DNA of 33,353 nt from Deltaproteobacteria bacterium (GCA_029939635.1 JAOZSN010000007.1:1-33353), one strand, 5' to 3'. Positions 20,119-28,820 are shown, counted from the stretch's first letter. Translations and numbers: made by a program. Notes: generated from the sequence alone by a model not told the origin.

Positions 20119-20164
20119 AAGAAAGGGGTGCTGCTGCCAATATGGGCAACAGCACCCCTTTCTT
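20119..20164 (+). terminator. Likely rho-independent terminator of the nap operon
   Basis: aagaaaggggtgctgctgcc (20119-20138) / ggcaacagcacccctttctt (20145-20164), one mismatch, GC-rich stem followed by a short T-rich run. Confidence 0.75.
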
Positions 20165-20220
20165 ATTATGGACAGTGGTTACTAAGGCATGGGAGACAAA
20201 GGAAGAAATAATCTCAAAGA

Positions 20221-20922
20221 TTGACAGCCAATTTCCGCCTGCCTTATACTGAAGGTTACCCCCTCTGGTACCTGGTACCTCTGGTGGAAATTAATCAATC
20301 GCCCTTATTGAGACCTTCTATCGCCATGCCTACTGTCAACCGCCTCCCCCTGCTGGGCGAGGCAGGTCATCATAACGATCAGGATACCGGTGACCATATC
20401 TGGCGCATGGCCGCCTATGCCCGTACCCTGGCCAAAGCGTCCGGTTGGTCCGAAGATATGGCTCAACGGCTTGAACTGGCTGCACCCATGCATGACACTG
20501 GTAAAATAGGCATACCGGATGCCATCCTCAAGGCACCTCGTAGCTTGACAATACCCGAGTGGCAAATCATGAAACAACACTCCAAGATAGGCTGTGACAT
20601 CCTTCATAAATGCGATACCGCCATATTCACCATGGCAGCAGAGATAGCCTGTAGCCACCATGAAAAATGGGACGGCAGCGGCTACCCAGATTCATTGGTT
20701 GGCCAAAATATCCCCGAGGCCGCCCGCATTGTTGCCCTGGCGGATGTCTTCGATGCCTTGACCATGACACGTCCCTATAAAAAAGCATGGAGTACTACTG
20801 AGGCCATGGCTGAAATCAGCCGAGGTTCAGGCAGCCATTTTGAACCACGCCTGGCTGAACTGTTCACTGATCTTCAAGCCGATATTTACCAGATCAAGGA
20901 GAGGTGGGATAACAAGGAATAG
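20221..20922 (+). CDS. HD-GYP domain protein (c-di-GMP phosphodiesterase-like), no receiver domain
   Basis: DTGDHIWRMAAYARTLAKASG...APMHDTGKIGIPDAIL...HHEKWDGSGYPD...ALADVFDALTMTRPYKK. ORF-track start is a TTG; an ATG at 20326 is an alternative. Start uncertain. Confidence 0.8.
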   Translation: MTANFRLPYTEGYPLWYLVPLVEINQSPLLRPSIAMPTVNRLPLLGEAGHHNDQDTGDHIWRMAAYARTLAKASGWSEDMAQRLELAAPMHDTGKIGIPDAILKAPRSLTIPEWQIMKQHSKIGCDILHKCDTAIFTMAAEIACSHHEKWDGSGYPDSLVGQNIPEAARIVALADVFDALTMTRPYKKAWSTTEAMAEISRGSGSHFEPRLAELFTDLQADIYQIKERWDNKE

Positions 20923-20992
20923 TCTGCTGTCAAAGGAAACTGGTATACTGACTTCTGACTCTTTTTTATTGTTACTGTTCAAGGTTAAAACC

Positions 20993-21008
20993 CTCGCCTT
21001 TAGGCGAG
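20993..21008. repeat. Short palindrome cctcgcctttaggcgag, resembling IS200/IS605-type end hairpins
   Basis: ctcgcct/aggcgag stem in aaaaccctcgcctttaggcgagaggcattttgc. Confidence 0.4.
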
Positions 21009-21042
21009 AGGCATTTTGCTAGCAGCTGATTTTTCTATTTCT

Positions 21043-21150
21043 AAATATCGAGGTCACAAGAAATGTCGAATAATGAAGGGTGGATGTTATCTTAATTGAG
21101 AAAAGTACCTTCCTTCGACATTCGATATTTCTGGTGACCTCTGCGGTTCG
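21043..21150 (+). repeat. Intergenic inverted-repeat element, copy 1 of a two-copy family
   Basis: Shares with the RC of 24707-24862: acaagaaatgtcga (14/14), atgaagggtgga, atctt(g)att, and cttccttcga[c/g]attcgatatttct...ctgcggttcg. Also self-complementary left/right arms. Confidence 0.75.
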
Positions 21151-21284
21151 CTGTTCCAGGGAAACCGGCTAAGCCGGTTTCAAATCGGTGGTTGTTTAGT
21201 TTGTTTCACAGGCAACAATGATTATATTCTGGAGATAATGCACTACATTTTTCTCTAGCTGTCCATTCTCAAGGAGGAGAAATC

Positions 21285-22766
21285 ATGCTACCGGGAATTA
21301 ACTCTTCTGTCTCTGCTCTCATTGGTCTTAACAAAAAGGCCGCCAATACTGCCAATAATGTCGCCAATATCAACACCCCTGGCTTTAAGTCCAGTCGAGT
21401 CTCCTTTCAGGATGTCCCTGGGCAGACTGTTTCCAGCGCCTCTGGCTCAAGTCAGGTTGGCCATGGTGTAACGGCCAGCACTATCAGCACAAATCAATCC
21501 CAGGGGCCTTTAGCAGGAAGCGAGAATCCTACTGATCTTGGCATCAGCGGCCAGGGCTATTTTATCCTCCGCCAACCAGGTAGCGAAACAGCCGACACCT
21601 ACAGCCGTGATGGCGGCTTTGGCTTTGATACCCAAGGGAACCTGGTTTCTGCTTCTGGCGCTATGGTGCAAGGCTGGCAACTTGATCCGGCCAGTGGTGA
21701 TCGGCAGGGCAACATCGGGGACATCACAGTTCCCAAAACAACCGCCCCCGGCCCGACCCAGGAGATGAGCCAGGTGGTTAACCTTGATGCCCGTCTGGCC
21801 ACGGAAGAGACACCTGAGACCCTTTTTAACGCCTGGGATGGTAGAAATGCCACTGGGGCTAACCCAAGCCCAGCCATTGATCCAAATCGCTTTGAGTATC
21901 AAACATCCACTAAAATCTATGATAGCCAGGGCAACAGTCATGATGTGACCATCTATTATGATCGCACTGAAAATGACAATGAATGGGAATTTATGGTAAC
22001 CACTGATCCTTTAGAGGATCAACGCGCCTTATCTGCCGAACAGCAGGCCGCTAACCCGCCATTTACCACTATATCAGCCACTGATCATAAAGGAGCAGGA
22101 GCCTTACTCTATGGCACCATGCAGTTCAGCACCTCCGGAGATATTAACAGCATCTCCGCCTATGAGGTACCCCTTGATGGTCAGCTGGATCCAAGCCAGG
22201 ATACCCACAAGATTACGTTAGGCAGTGAACAGAGTCAGTACAGTTTTGCCACTAATTTTACTGGAGCAGCAGAAAACCAGGCTATCTCACTGAACTTTGG
22301 GGCCAGCTATAGTGGCCAGAACGATACATTCCAGCCCTCAGCCCTTTCCAGCACCCAATATGCCAATTCATCCACCACCATCCAGCAGAACCAAGATGGC
22401 CATGGAGCCGGCTTCTTGCAGGGTATAGCGGTGGATACCAATGGCGTGGTCTCGGCCAGCTACTCCAATGGCCGTACTGAACCAGTGGCCCAAGTAGCCC
22501 TGGCTAATTTCGCTAACCCAGGCGGCTTGAGTAAAGCCGGAGGAAACCTCTATACTGCCACAAGTGCAGCAGGCACAGCCACCACTGACGCCCCCAACAG
22601 CAGCGGCCTTGGTGGCATATCCCCCACCTCCTTTGAACTCTCCAATGTGGATCTGGCGAAGGAACTCACCGACATGATGGTCACCAAACATAGCTTTAAG
22701 GCCAATATCAATATGATTAAGAGCTATGATGAGATGCTGGGGAGCCTGTTGGATATTAAAACGTGA
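21285..22766 (+). CDS. flgE: Flagellar hook protein FlgE
   Basis: 493 aa. INSSVSALIGLNKKAANTANNVANINTPGFKSSRVSFQDV...TDLGISGQGYFILR...YSRDGGFGFDTQGNLVSASGAMVQGW; C-terminal SNVDLAKELTDMMVTKHSFKANINMIKSYDEMLGSLLDI. Confidence 0.9.
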   Translation: MLPGINSSVSALIGLNKKAANTANNVANINTPGFKSSRVSFQDVPGQTVSSASGSSQVGHGVTASTISTNQSQGPLAGSENPTDLGISGQGYFILRQPGSETADTYSRDGGFGFDTQGNLVSASGAMVQGWQLDPASGDRQGNIGDITVPKTTAPGPTQEMSQVVNLDARLATEETPETLFNAWDGRNATGANPSPAIDPNRFEYQTSTKIYDSQGNSHDVTIYYDRTENDNEWEFMVTTDPLEDQRALSAEQQAANPPFTTISATDHKGAGALLYGTMQFSTSGDINSISAYEVPLDGQLDPSQDTHKITLGSEQSQYSFATNFTGAAENQAISLNFGASYSGQNDTFQPSALSSTQYANSSTTIQQNQDGHGAGFLQGIAVDTNGVVSASYSNGRTEPVAQVALANFANPGGLSKAGGNLYTATSAAGTATTDAPNSSGLGGISPTSFELSNVDLAKELTDMMVTKHSFKANINMIKSYDEMLGSLLDIKT

Positions 22767-22780
22767 AGCACATGAAAAGA

Positions 22781-22811
22781 TGAACATCGAACATTGGACG
22801 TTCGATGTTCA
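22781..22811. repeat. Inverted repeat tgaacatcgaac-N7-gttcgatgttca downstream of flgE
   Basis: 12-bp perfect arms 22781-22792 / 22800-22811. Confidence 0.85.
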
Positions 22812-22873
22812 ATGTTCAAAACAATTATTAGCTTGCTCACATTCTCTGCAAAGCCCTCCAAACGCCGCCCCCC

Positions 22874-23773
22874 TCACAACAAAAAATAAAGCCCACTTAA
22901 ACTGGCAAACGACAAAACAATACCCCATCCCACCAGGGCAGCGGCCAACTCCGGAGCCAGCCCTGCCGCCAGTGCTAAAGCTCCAGCAGTAATCATCGGT
23001 GGCATACCTGCCTCAAAAACTGCAATCTGCCCAGCCCCATCACTTAGCCCCATAAGACGATACAATAACAATGCCAGTAAAGGTGCGACCAACAGCTTAA
23101 TGGCCAAGCCCATAAAAAAAGGCGAGCGATACTGTCCAGGCAATCTAATTTTAAGCTGTAACCCCACTGCCACCATAACTGCAGGTACCAGGCTGTCACC
23201 CACCCGACCAAAGACACTGTGCAAAGCCAGGGGAACATCTATACTGCGCAACAACAAACCACAGAGCAGGGCAAGGAAAGGTGGAAAGATACAGATCTTC
23301 ACAAGCATGGTACGCATGGTTGGCTGTGTCTTGCCTTCATAGGCGGCCAGCACTAGAGTACCGTAGGTAGAGAGGGCAACAAAGGAACCTAACTGATCAT
23401 AAATCACGGCATAGCCAACATAGTCTGCCCCAAAAAAGGCATGGACCATGGGAATACCTAAAAATGAGGTGTTGGCCAAGGGTACGCAGAGGAGCAGGCA
23501 GCCCATTACGGGACGCGACCAACCAAAATAACGTTGGCCAATGAAGAGCAAACAAACTCCCCACGCCACCATGAGCCAAGGCATAACAACGACGACCCAG
23601 AGATCATCAGAAAAAGTCAGGCTGGGAATCTGAGCCAGTACCAGGGCAGGCAAGGCCACATAGATAACATATAGATTAAGGGACCGGGCCATCTCAGGCG
23701 CTGGAATGTCGCGTCGACGCTGCAGCAGCATACCAGCGGCCAAGCAGCAAAAAATCAGGATAAAATTAGTCAT
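22874..23773 (-). CDS. AEC (auxin efflux carrier) family transporter
   Basis: 299 aa, about ten TMs; ALPALVLAQIPSL...NTSFLGIPMVHAFFG...GMPPMITAGALALAAGLAPELAAALVGWGIVLS. Confidence 0.85.
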   Translation of the reverse strand: MTNFILIFCCLAAGMLLQRRRDIPAPEMARSLNLYVIYVALPALVLAQIPSLTFSDDLWVVVVMPWLMVAWGVCLLFIGQRYFGWSRPVMGCLLLCVPLANTSFLGIPMVHAFFGADYVGYAVIYDQLGSFVALSTYGTLVLAAYEGKTQPTMRTMLVKICIFPPFLALLCGLLLRSIDVPLALHSVFGRVGDSLVPAVMVAVGLQLKIRLPGQYRSPFFMGLAIKLLVAPLLALLLYRLMGLSDGAGQIAVFEAGMPPMITAGALALAAGLAPELAAALVGWGIVLSFASLSGLYFLL

Positions 23774-23828
23774 AGTATCCTGCTCTTACATGACACACAG
23801 AGCTTATGCAACCCTTGTTATGACCTCT

Positions 23829-24686
23829 TTAACCAAAACGTCCGGTAATATACTCCTCGGTCAAACGATGCTGGGGAGTGGTGAAAACCTGCTCTGTGGC
23901 GCCCACCTCAATAAGATAGCCCAGGTGGAAATAGGCCGTACGTTGGGAGACACGGGAGGCCTGTTGCATAGAGTGGGTGACAATGGCAATGGTGTAGTGT
24001 TCCCGGAGCTCATCAATAAGCTCTTCAATACGGGCTGTGGCTATGGGATCAAGGGCCGAGCATGGCTCATCCATAAGAATAACCTCTGGGCTGACAGCAA
24101 TGGTGCGTGCTATACATAGACGCTGCTGCTGGCCACCAGAGAGCCCTGTGCCAGGTTTATCAAGGCGATCCTTCACTTCTGCCCATAAACCAGCCTTACG
24201 CAACGAGGTCTCCACAATTTCATCAATATCACCCTTATGACTGGCCAGACCATGGATGCGGGGGCCATAGGCAATATTTTCATAGATAGATTTGGGAAAT
24301 GGGTTGGGCTTTTGAAAAACCATGCCAACCTGGGCGCGTAGCGGTACCACATCCACCATTTTATCATAGATATCCTGGCCATCCAGCTCAATACTACCAG
24401 AAACCCGACAGCTATCTATGGTATCATTCATACGATTCAGACAGCGCAAAAAGGTGGATTTACCACAACCGGAAGGACCGATCATGGCCATAACCTCATT
24501 GCTGCCAATATCTAAACTGACCCCATAAATGGCCTGTGTATCACCATAGGAGACATCCACATCACGGCACTCCATACGTGCCTTATCTACGAAGGGCTGC
24601 CCCACGGTTTCACGTGAGTCACGGGGGGCAATGGCAGTGCTGAGGTCTACAGTTTGAGAAGAAGGGATTGTTAAATTCATAGTCAT
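23829..24686 (-). CDS. pstB: Phosphate ABC transporter ATP-binding protein PstB
   Basis: 285 aa. Walker [80 protein letters not shown]. Confidence 0.97.
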   Translation of the reverse strand: MTMNLTIPSSQTVDLSTAIAPRDSRETVGQPFVDKARMECRDVDVSYGDTQAIYGVSLDIGSNEVMAMIGPSGCGKSTFLRCLNRMNDTIDSCRVSGSIELDGQDIYDKMVDVVPLRAQVGMVFQKPNPFPKSIYENIAYGPRIHGLASHKGDIDEIVETSLRKAGLWAEVKDRLDKPGTGLSGGQQQRLCIARTIAVSPEVILMDEPCSALDPIATARIEELIDELREHYTIAIVTHSMQQASRVSQRTAYFHLGYLIEVGATEQVFTTPQHRLTEEYITGRFG

Positions 24687-24706
24687 TCAAATCGTGTAAT
24701 TAACAA

Positions 24707-24862
24707 CGAACCGCAGAATATCGAACAAGAAATATCGAATCTCGAAGGAAGTGCCCTTGGGGCATACTTTCTTTATTAATCAAGATTCTTCCACCCTTCA
24801 TCATCGGAGTCTTCGCTACGCTGCGCTTACCTCGACATTTCTTGTTCAATATTCAATATTCG
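24707..24862 (-). repeat. Intergenic inverted-repeat element, copy 2, opposite orientation, between pstB and pstS
   Basis: cgaaccgcagaatatcgaacaagaaatatcgaatctcgaaggaagt ... ccacccttcatc ... ctcgacatttcttgttcaatattcaatattcg; matches the RC of 21043-21150 with an extra ~30-nt segment (gtaagcgcagcgtagcgaagactccg on the RC). Confidence 0.75.
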
Positions 24863-24867
24863 TTTTT

Positions 24868-25914
24868 TTACATCTCCAGAGGCTTCAATATCTTAATATC
24901 ATCAGCAAAAGAGGCGCGTTCCTCAACCGGCATAGGGATCATACCTTTATCAGCCAAATAACCTTCTTCACCCCAGGCTTGGTCACTGGAAAACTCTGCC
25001 AGATATCCTTTAATAGCAGGAACCGCGTCCACATGGGCCTTTTTCACATAGAAGTAGAGAGGGCGCGAGACAGGATAAGAACCATCTGAGATATTCTCAA
25101 AGGTTGGTGCCACACCCTCAATCATGGAACCCTGCACCTTATCGGCGTTTTGATCCAAAAAGCTATAGCCGAAGACACCCACTGCTATTGGGTCAGCGCC
25201 AAGTTTTTGGACAATGAGATTATCATTCTCACCCGCCTCAACATAAACACCATCTTCCCGCACCGCTCGGCAGACCGCCTTGTAATGCTTTTTATTCTGC
25301 TTCTTCATGGCCTTGAGCCAGGGAAAGGTCTTGCAACCACCCTCAACGGCCAGCTCGGCAAAGGCATCACGGGTACCAGATGTGGGCGGTGGACCGAGAA
25401 CCTTAATTTTGGTGTTGGGCAGGCTAGGATTCACCTCAGACCAGATCTGATAGGGATTTTCCACCAGCTCCTCTCCGCCCTTGGGGTTTGGAACCTCTTT
25501 GGCCAAGGCCAGATAAATATCACGACGGCTGAGCTTGAGCAAAGGAGATTTCTTAGAATTAGCCATAACAATGCCGTCATAGCCCACCTTAACCTCAATA
25601 ATGTCCTTTACACCATTGGCCTGGCATCTATCATATTCAGACTTCTTGATCCGACGTGAGGCATTGGTAATATCAGGATGCTGCAGGCCAACCCCAGAAC
25701 AAAAAAGTTTCAGTCCACCACCGGAACCAGTTGATTCAATTTTAGGAGTTTTAAAGCTACTGGTCTTACCAAAACGCTCAGCCACAGTGGTGGCAAAGGG
25801 GTAAACAGTGGAGGATCCCACCACGCTGATATAATCACGGGCCTGAGCCACACCAGCAGTCAACATACAGGCGGCCACCAAGGCCACTCCAATCTTTAAT
25901 CCTTTCATAGTCAC
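24868..25914 (-). CDS. pstS: Phosphate ABC transporter substrate-binding protein PstS
   Basis: 348 aa with signal peptide; RDYISVVGSSTVYPFATTVAERFG...STGSGGGLKLFCSGVGLQHPDITNASRRI. Confidence 0.93.
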   Translation of the reverse strand: MTMKGLKIGVALVAACMLTAGVAQARDYISVVGSSTVYPFATTVAERFGKTSSFKTPKIESTGSGGGLKLFCSGVGLQHPDITNASRRIKKSEYDRCQANGVKDIIEVKVGYDGIVMANSKKSPLLKLSRRDIYLALAKEVPNPKGGEELVENPYQIWSEVNPSLPNTKIKVLGPPPTSGTRDAFAELAVEGGCKTFPWLKAMKKQNKKHYKAVCRAVREDGVYVEAGENDNLIVQKLGADPIAVGVFGYSFLDQNADKVQGSMIEGVAPTFENISDGSYPVSRPLYFYVKKAHVDAVPAIKGYLAEFSSDQAWGEEGYLADKGMIPMPVEERASFADDIKILKPLEM

Positions 25915-25957
25915 ATCCTCATAAATTCAGTTTCAAGTTAAAAATACAAGTTTAAAG

Positions 25958-26039
25958 ACACAGGTGTCACGACTCAGGAAAACGTTTCTCAGGCAGTTTA
26001 TCTTTACCATAACACCCGACACCTGATCCCTGACACCTC
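25958..26039. repeat. Inverted repeat of GGTGTC/GACACC words between pstS and pstA
   Basis: cacaggtgtcacgactcagg vs acacccgacacctgatccctgacacct; RC of the left arm (cctgagtcgtgacacctgtg) aligns to cctga-tccctgacacctct. Confidence 0.65.
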
Positions 26040-26044
26040 TAGTT

Positions 26045-27319
26045 TTACCAACGTCGTTCAAAACGCCTGCGCAGATAGACTGCTGCCCCATTCATGCAGA
26101 TGAGAAAGGTCAACAGCACCATGATGGCAGCCGAAGTTTTCTCCACAAAGGCCCGCTCTGGGCTATCGGCCCATAAGTAAATCTGCACCGGCAAGACAGC
26201 GGCAGGATCAGTCAACGCCGTTGGTATATCTACTATAAAGGCCACCATACCAATCATCAGCAGGGGGGCTGTTTCCCCCAAGGCCTGTGCCATACCAATG
26301 ATCGTGCCGGTGAGCATGCCCGGCATGGCCAAGGGCAGGACATGGTGCATTACCATCTGTACCTTGGAGGCGCCAATACCTAAGGCCGCCTCTCGTATTG
26401 ATGGGGGTACGGCCTTCAAGGCTGCCCGCCCAGCAATAATGATAGTGGGCAAGGTCATAAGGGAGAGCACTAGCCCACCCACCAGAGGGGCTGAGCGGGG
26501 CAGGCCAAAGAAATTAATAAACATGGCCAGGCCCAACAGACCAAAGATAATGGACGGTACCGCAGCCAGGTTATTGATGTTTACCTCAATGATATCAGTC
26601 CAACGATTGGTGGGGGCAAACTCCTCCAGGTAGACGGCTGCCCCGACGCCAAGGGGAAAGGCAATGGCCAGGGTAACCAGCAATGTATATAACGAACCCA
26701 TGGCTGCACCGCGAATACCTGCCAGCTCTGGTTCGCGGGAATCACCACTGCTGAAAAATGTTGTATTAAATTTTTTACATATCACCCCCTGATTCTCCAG
26801 ATCATCAATCCAGCCGATCACCTTATCAGAGATCCGCCTCTCTGATTCTGGACTATGGCGGTCAATATGACCTTTTAGCAGCATATCCACATCATCATCC
26901 GCTGGGACCCATACCGTCTGTATTGTGCCGATCAGTTCAGGATTTGCCATCACCATATCTCGCAGTTGATATTCTGCGCCGGTGGATATCAGGCCATAGA
27001 GACTACGCTTATCACGCCGCCCCTGAACTTCAGGCAGGGCATTGCGCAATGCCTCCTTGACCATACTGCCGTAATAGGCCTTGCCTGGATTAGTAATATC
27101 TATCTTTGTCTCATCAAGATGAACAGTAATGCTGATAAAGGTCTGGACAAAGGCGGTGTAGCCCTTCATGCTGATGGAGATAAAGAGCAGGGAGAGAAAG
27201 GCCAAACTCAAAATGATCGCGGCCAGGCCCAGACGACGAAAGAGACGCTCAAACCGATAACGCTTTTTCAGGCCTCCCTGGACAACATCAATAGTGCGTA
27301 ACCTACTCATATTGCTCAC
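26045..27319 (-). CDS. pstA: Phosphate ABC transporter permease PstA, extended (DUF3333-like N-terminal region)
   Basis: 424 aa; C-terminal permease GSLYTLLVTLAIAFPLGVGAAVYLEEFAP...LPTIIIAGRAALKAVPPSIREAALGIGASKVQMVMHHVLPLAMPGMLTG; ~180-aa periplasmic insertion after the first TM. Confidence 0.93.
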   Translation of the reverse strand: MSNMSRLRTIDVVQGGLKKRYRFERLFRRLGLAAIILSLAFLSLLFISISMKGYTAFVQTFISITVHLDETKIDITNPGKAYYGSMVKEALRNALPEVQGRRDKRSLYGLISTGAEYQLRDMVMANPELIGTIQTVWVPADDDVDMLLKGHIDRHSPESERRISDKVIGWIDDLENQGVICKKFNTTFFSSGDSREPELAGIRGAAMGSLYTLLVTLAIAFPLGVGAAVYLEEFAPTNRWTDIIEVNINNLAAVPSIIFGLLGLAMFINFFGLPRSAPLVGGLVLSLMTLPTIIIAGRAALKAVPPSIREAALGIGASKVQMVMHHVLPLAMPGMLTGTIIGMAQALGETAPLLMIGMVAFIVDIPTALTDPAAVLPVQIYLWADSPERAFVEKTSAAIMVLLTFLICMNGAAVYLRRRFERRW

Positions 27320-28685
27320 TATATTTGCGAACCACCCGTAGGGCGATAATATTTAAAATAAGGGTGACAATGAACAGCAATAACCCCAAGGCAAAGGCAG
27401 CCAAGGTTTTGGGGCTATCAAACTCCTGATCTCCCACCAGCAGGGTGACGATCTGTACAGTAACCGTTGTCACCGTCTCCAACGGATTTACAGTGAGATT
27501 GGCCGCCAGTCCTGCTGCCATTACCACAATCATGGTCTCTCCTATGGCCCTGGACATAGCTAGCAGCACCGAACCAACAATACCTGGCAGGGCAGCTGGC
27601 ACTACAACGCGAAGTACGGTTTCGCTCCTGGTGGACCCTAAAGCATATGCTCCATCCCGCATGGCCTGGGGTACTGCAGTGATCACATCATCAGACAGGG
27701 ATGAGACAAAGGGGATGATCATAATGCCCATGACGAGCCCAGCGGCCAGGGCACTCTCTGATGAAACGGTTAAGCCTATAATCGCCCCCATATCGCGCAA
27801 AAACGGGGCCACGGTGAGTGCGGCAAAAAATCCATACACCACGGTGGGTATTCCAGCTAATATTTCCAACAGTGGCTTGGCTATCAAGCGCAATTTTTTG
27901 CTGGCATACTCAGACAGGTAGAGAGCAGACATCAACCCCAGAGGTACTGCCACTAACATGGCAATACTTGATATCATCAACGTCCCCCAAAACACTGGCA
28001 ACGCACCAAAGGCACCTGAGGAACCCACCTGCTCTTCCCGGATGGCCATCTGCGGACTCCACTGCGGATTAAAGAGAAAATCCGTAAGGGGAATCACCTT
28101 GAAAAAGCGAATGGCCTCAAAGAGCACAGATAATACAATTCCCACCGTGGTGAGGATTGCCAGCATAGAGCAGGCCACGAGTAGTATTCTCACTACTCGT
28201 TCCACCTGATTGCGAGCCCGTAGTCCTGGGGTGATGCGCCTTAAGGCTAATCCACTAAATCCTACAGTCATAGTGAGAACTACTACGGCCAACGCCGCTC
28301 TGCTTGTTGCATGCAAGCTTTTATAATGAGCGACAGCCTGCTCCATCTCAGCGGTGACATCCCTACTTATGACGCCTCCATCAGCCAGACTCTCTATATC
28401 GTATAAAAGGATACTTTGTTGTAAGGTTGATAGCTCACGCAACTGCTGGGGGAGATCTGCCAACACAAGGTTACTGACAATTGCCGCCTCACAGAGAAAC
28501 CACACCAAAACAACGAGTAGAGCCGGTAATCCGCACCATAATGCTGTAAAAAATCCATAGTGCGTTGGCAAGGAATGCAATGAACGGATGTTATTTCCAC
28601 TCACCGTAAAGGCCTTTTTACGGCCAATCTGATAGACAATGGCAGAAAGCAGTACAACGAGTATGAAAATATTCAAAGGGGTCAT
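27303..28685 (-). CDS. pstC: Phosphate ABC transporter permease PstC, extended form
   Basis: 460 aa; LFNPQWSPQ...GALPVFWGTLMISSIAMLVAVPLGLMSALYLSEYAS...GIMIIPFVSSLSDDVITAVPQAMRDGAYALGSTRSETVLRVVVPAALPGIVGSV. Confidence 0.93.
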   Translation of the reverse strand: MTPLNIFILVVLLSAIVYQIGRKKAFTVSGNNIRSLHSLPTHYGFFTALWCGLPALLVVLVWFLCEAAIVSNLVLADLPQQLRELSTLQQSILLYDIESLADGGVISRDVTAEMEQAVAHYKSLHATSRAALAVVVLTMTVGFSGLALRRITPGLRARNQVERVVRILLVACSMLAILTTVGIVLSVLFEAIRFFKVIPLTDFLFNPQWSPQMAIREEQVGSSGAFGALPVFWGTLMISSIAMLVAVPLGLMSALYLSEYASKKLRLIAKPLLEILAGIPTVVYGFFAALTVAPFLRDMGAIIGLTVSSESALAAGLVMGIMIIPFVSSLSDDVITAVPQAMRDGAYALGSTRSETVLRVVVPAALPGIVGSVLLAMSRAIGETMIVVMAAGLAANLTVNPLETVTTVTVQIVTLLVGDQEFDSPKTLAAFALGLLLFIVTLILNIIALRVVRKYSEQYE

Positions 28686-28803
28686 GTGTCAGTACAAGTT
28701 CCAATATGAAGGAATATAGCCTCATTTGGGCCAGCTGCTTGCTGGCTTATTTTCGGCCTTTAAACTCCCTGTTATTTTGTTGAACACGACACTACTTTTC
28801 GAT

Positions 28804-28820
28804 TGTAAGAATTATGTTAA
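28804..28820 (-). promoter_or_regulatory. Candidate Pho box between pstC and phoR
   Basis: Reverse strand TTAACA-TAATT-CTTACA, two half-sites at 11-bp period, as in published Pho box architectures. Confidence 0.35.

Noticed and set aside
21190-21284. Sigma-54 or sigma-28 promoter upstream of flgE
   Set aside because: No GG-N10-GC pair of the right spacing with TGGC/TTGC context and no TAAA-N15-GCCGATAA found by eye.
22726-22992. 88-aa plus-strand ORF after flgE
   Set aside because: Starts inside flgE in another frame, runs through the 22781-22811 palindrome and overlaps the AEC transporter antisense; no domain.
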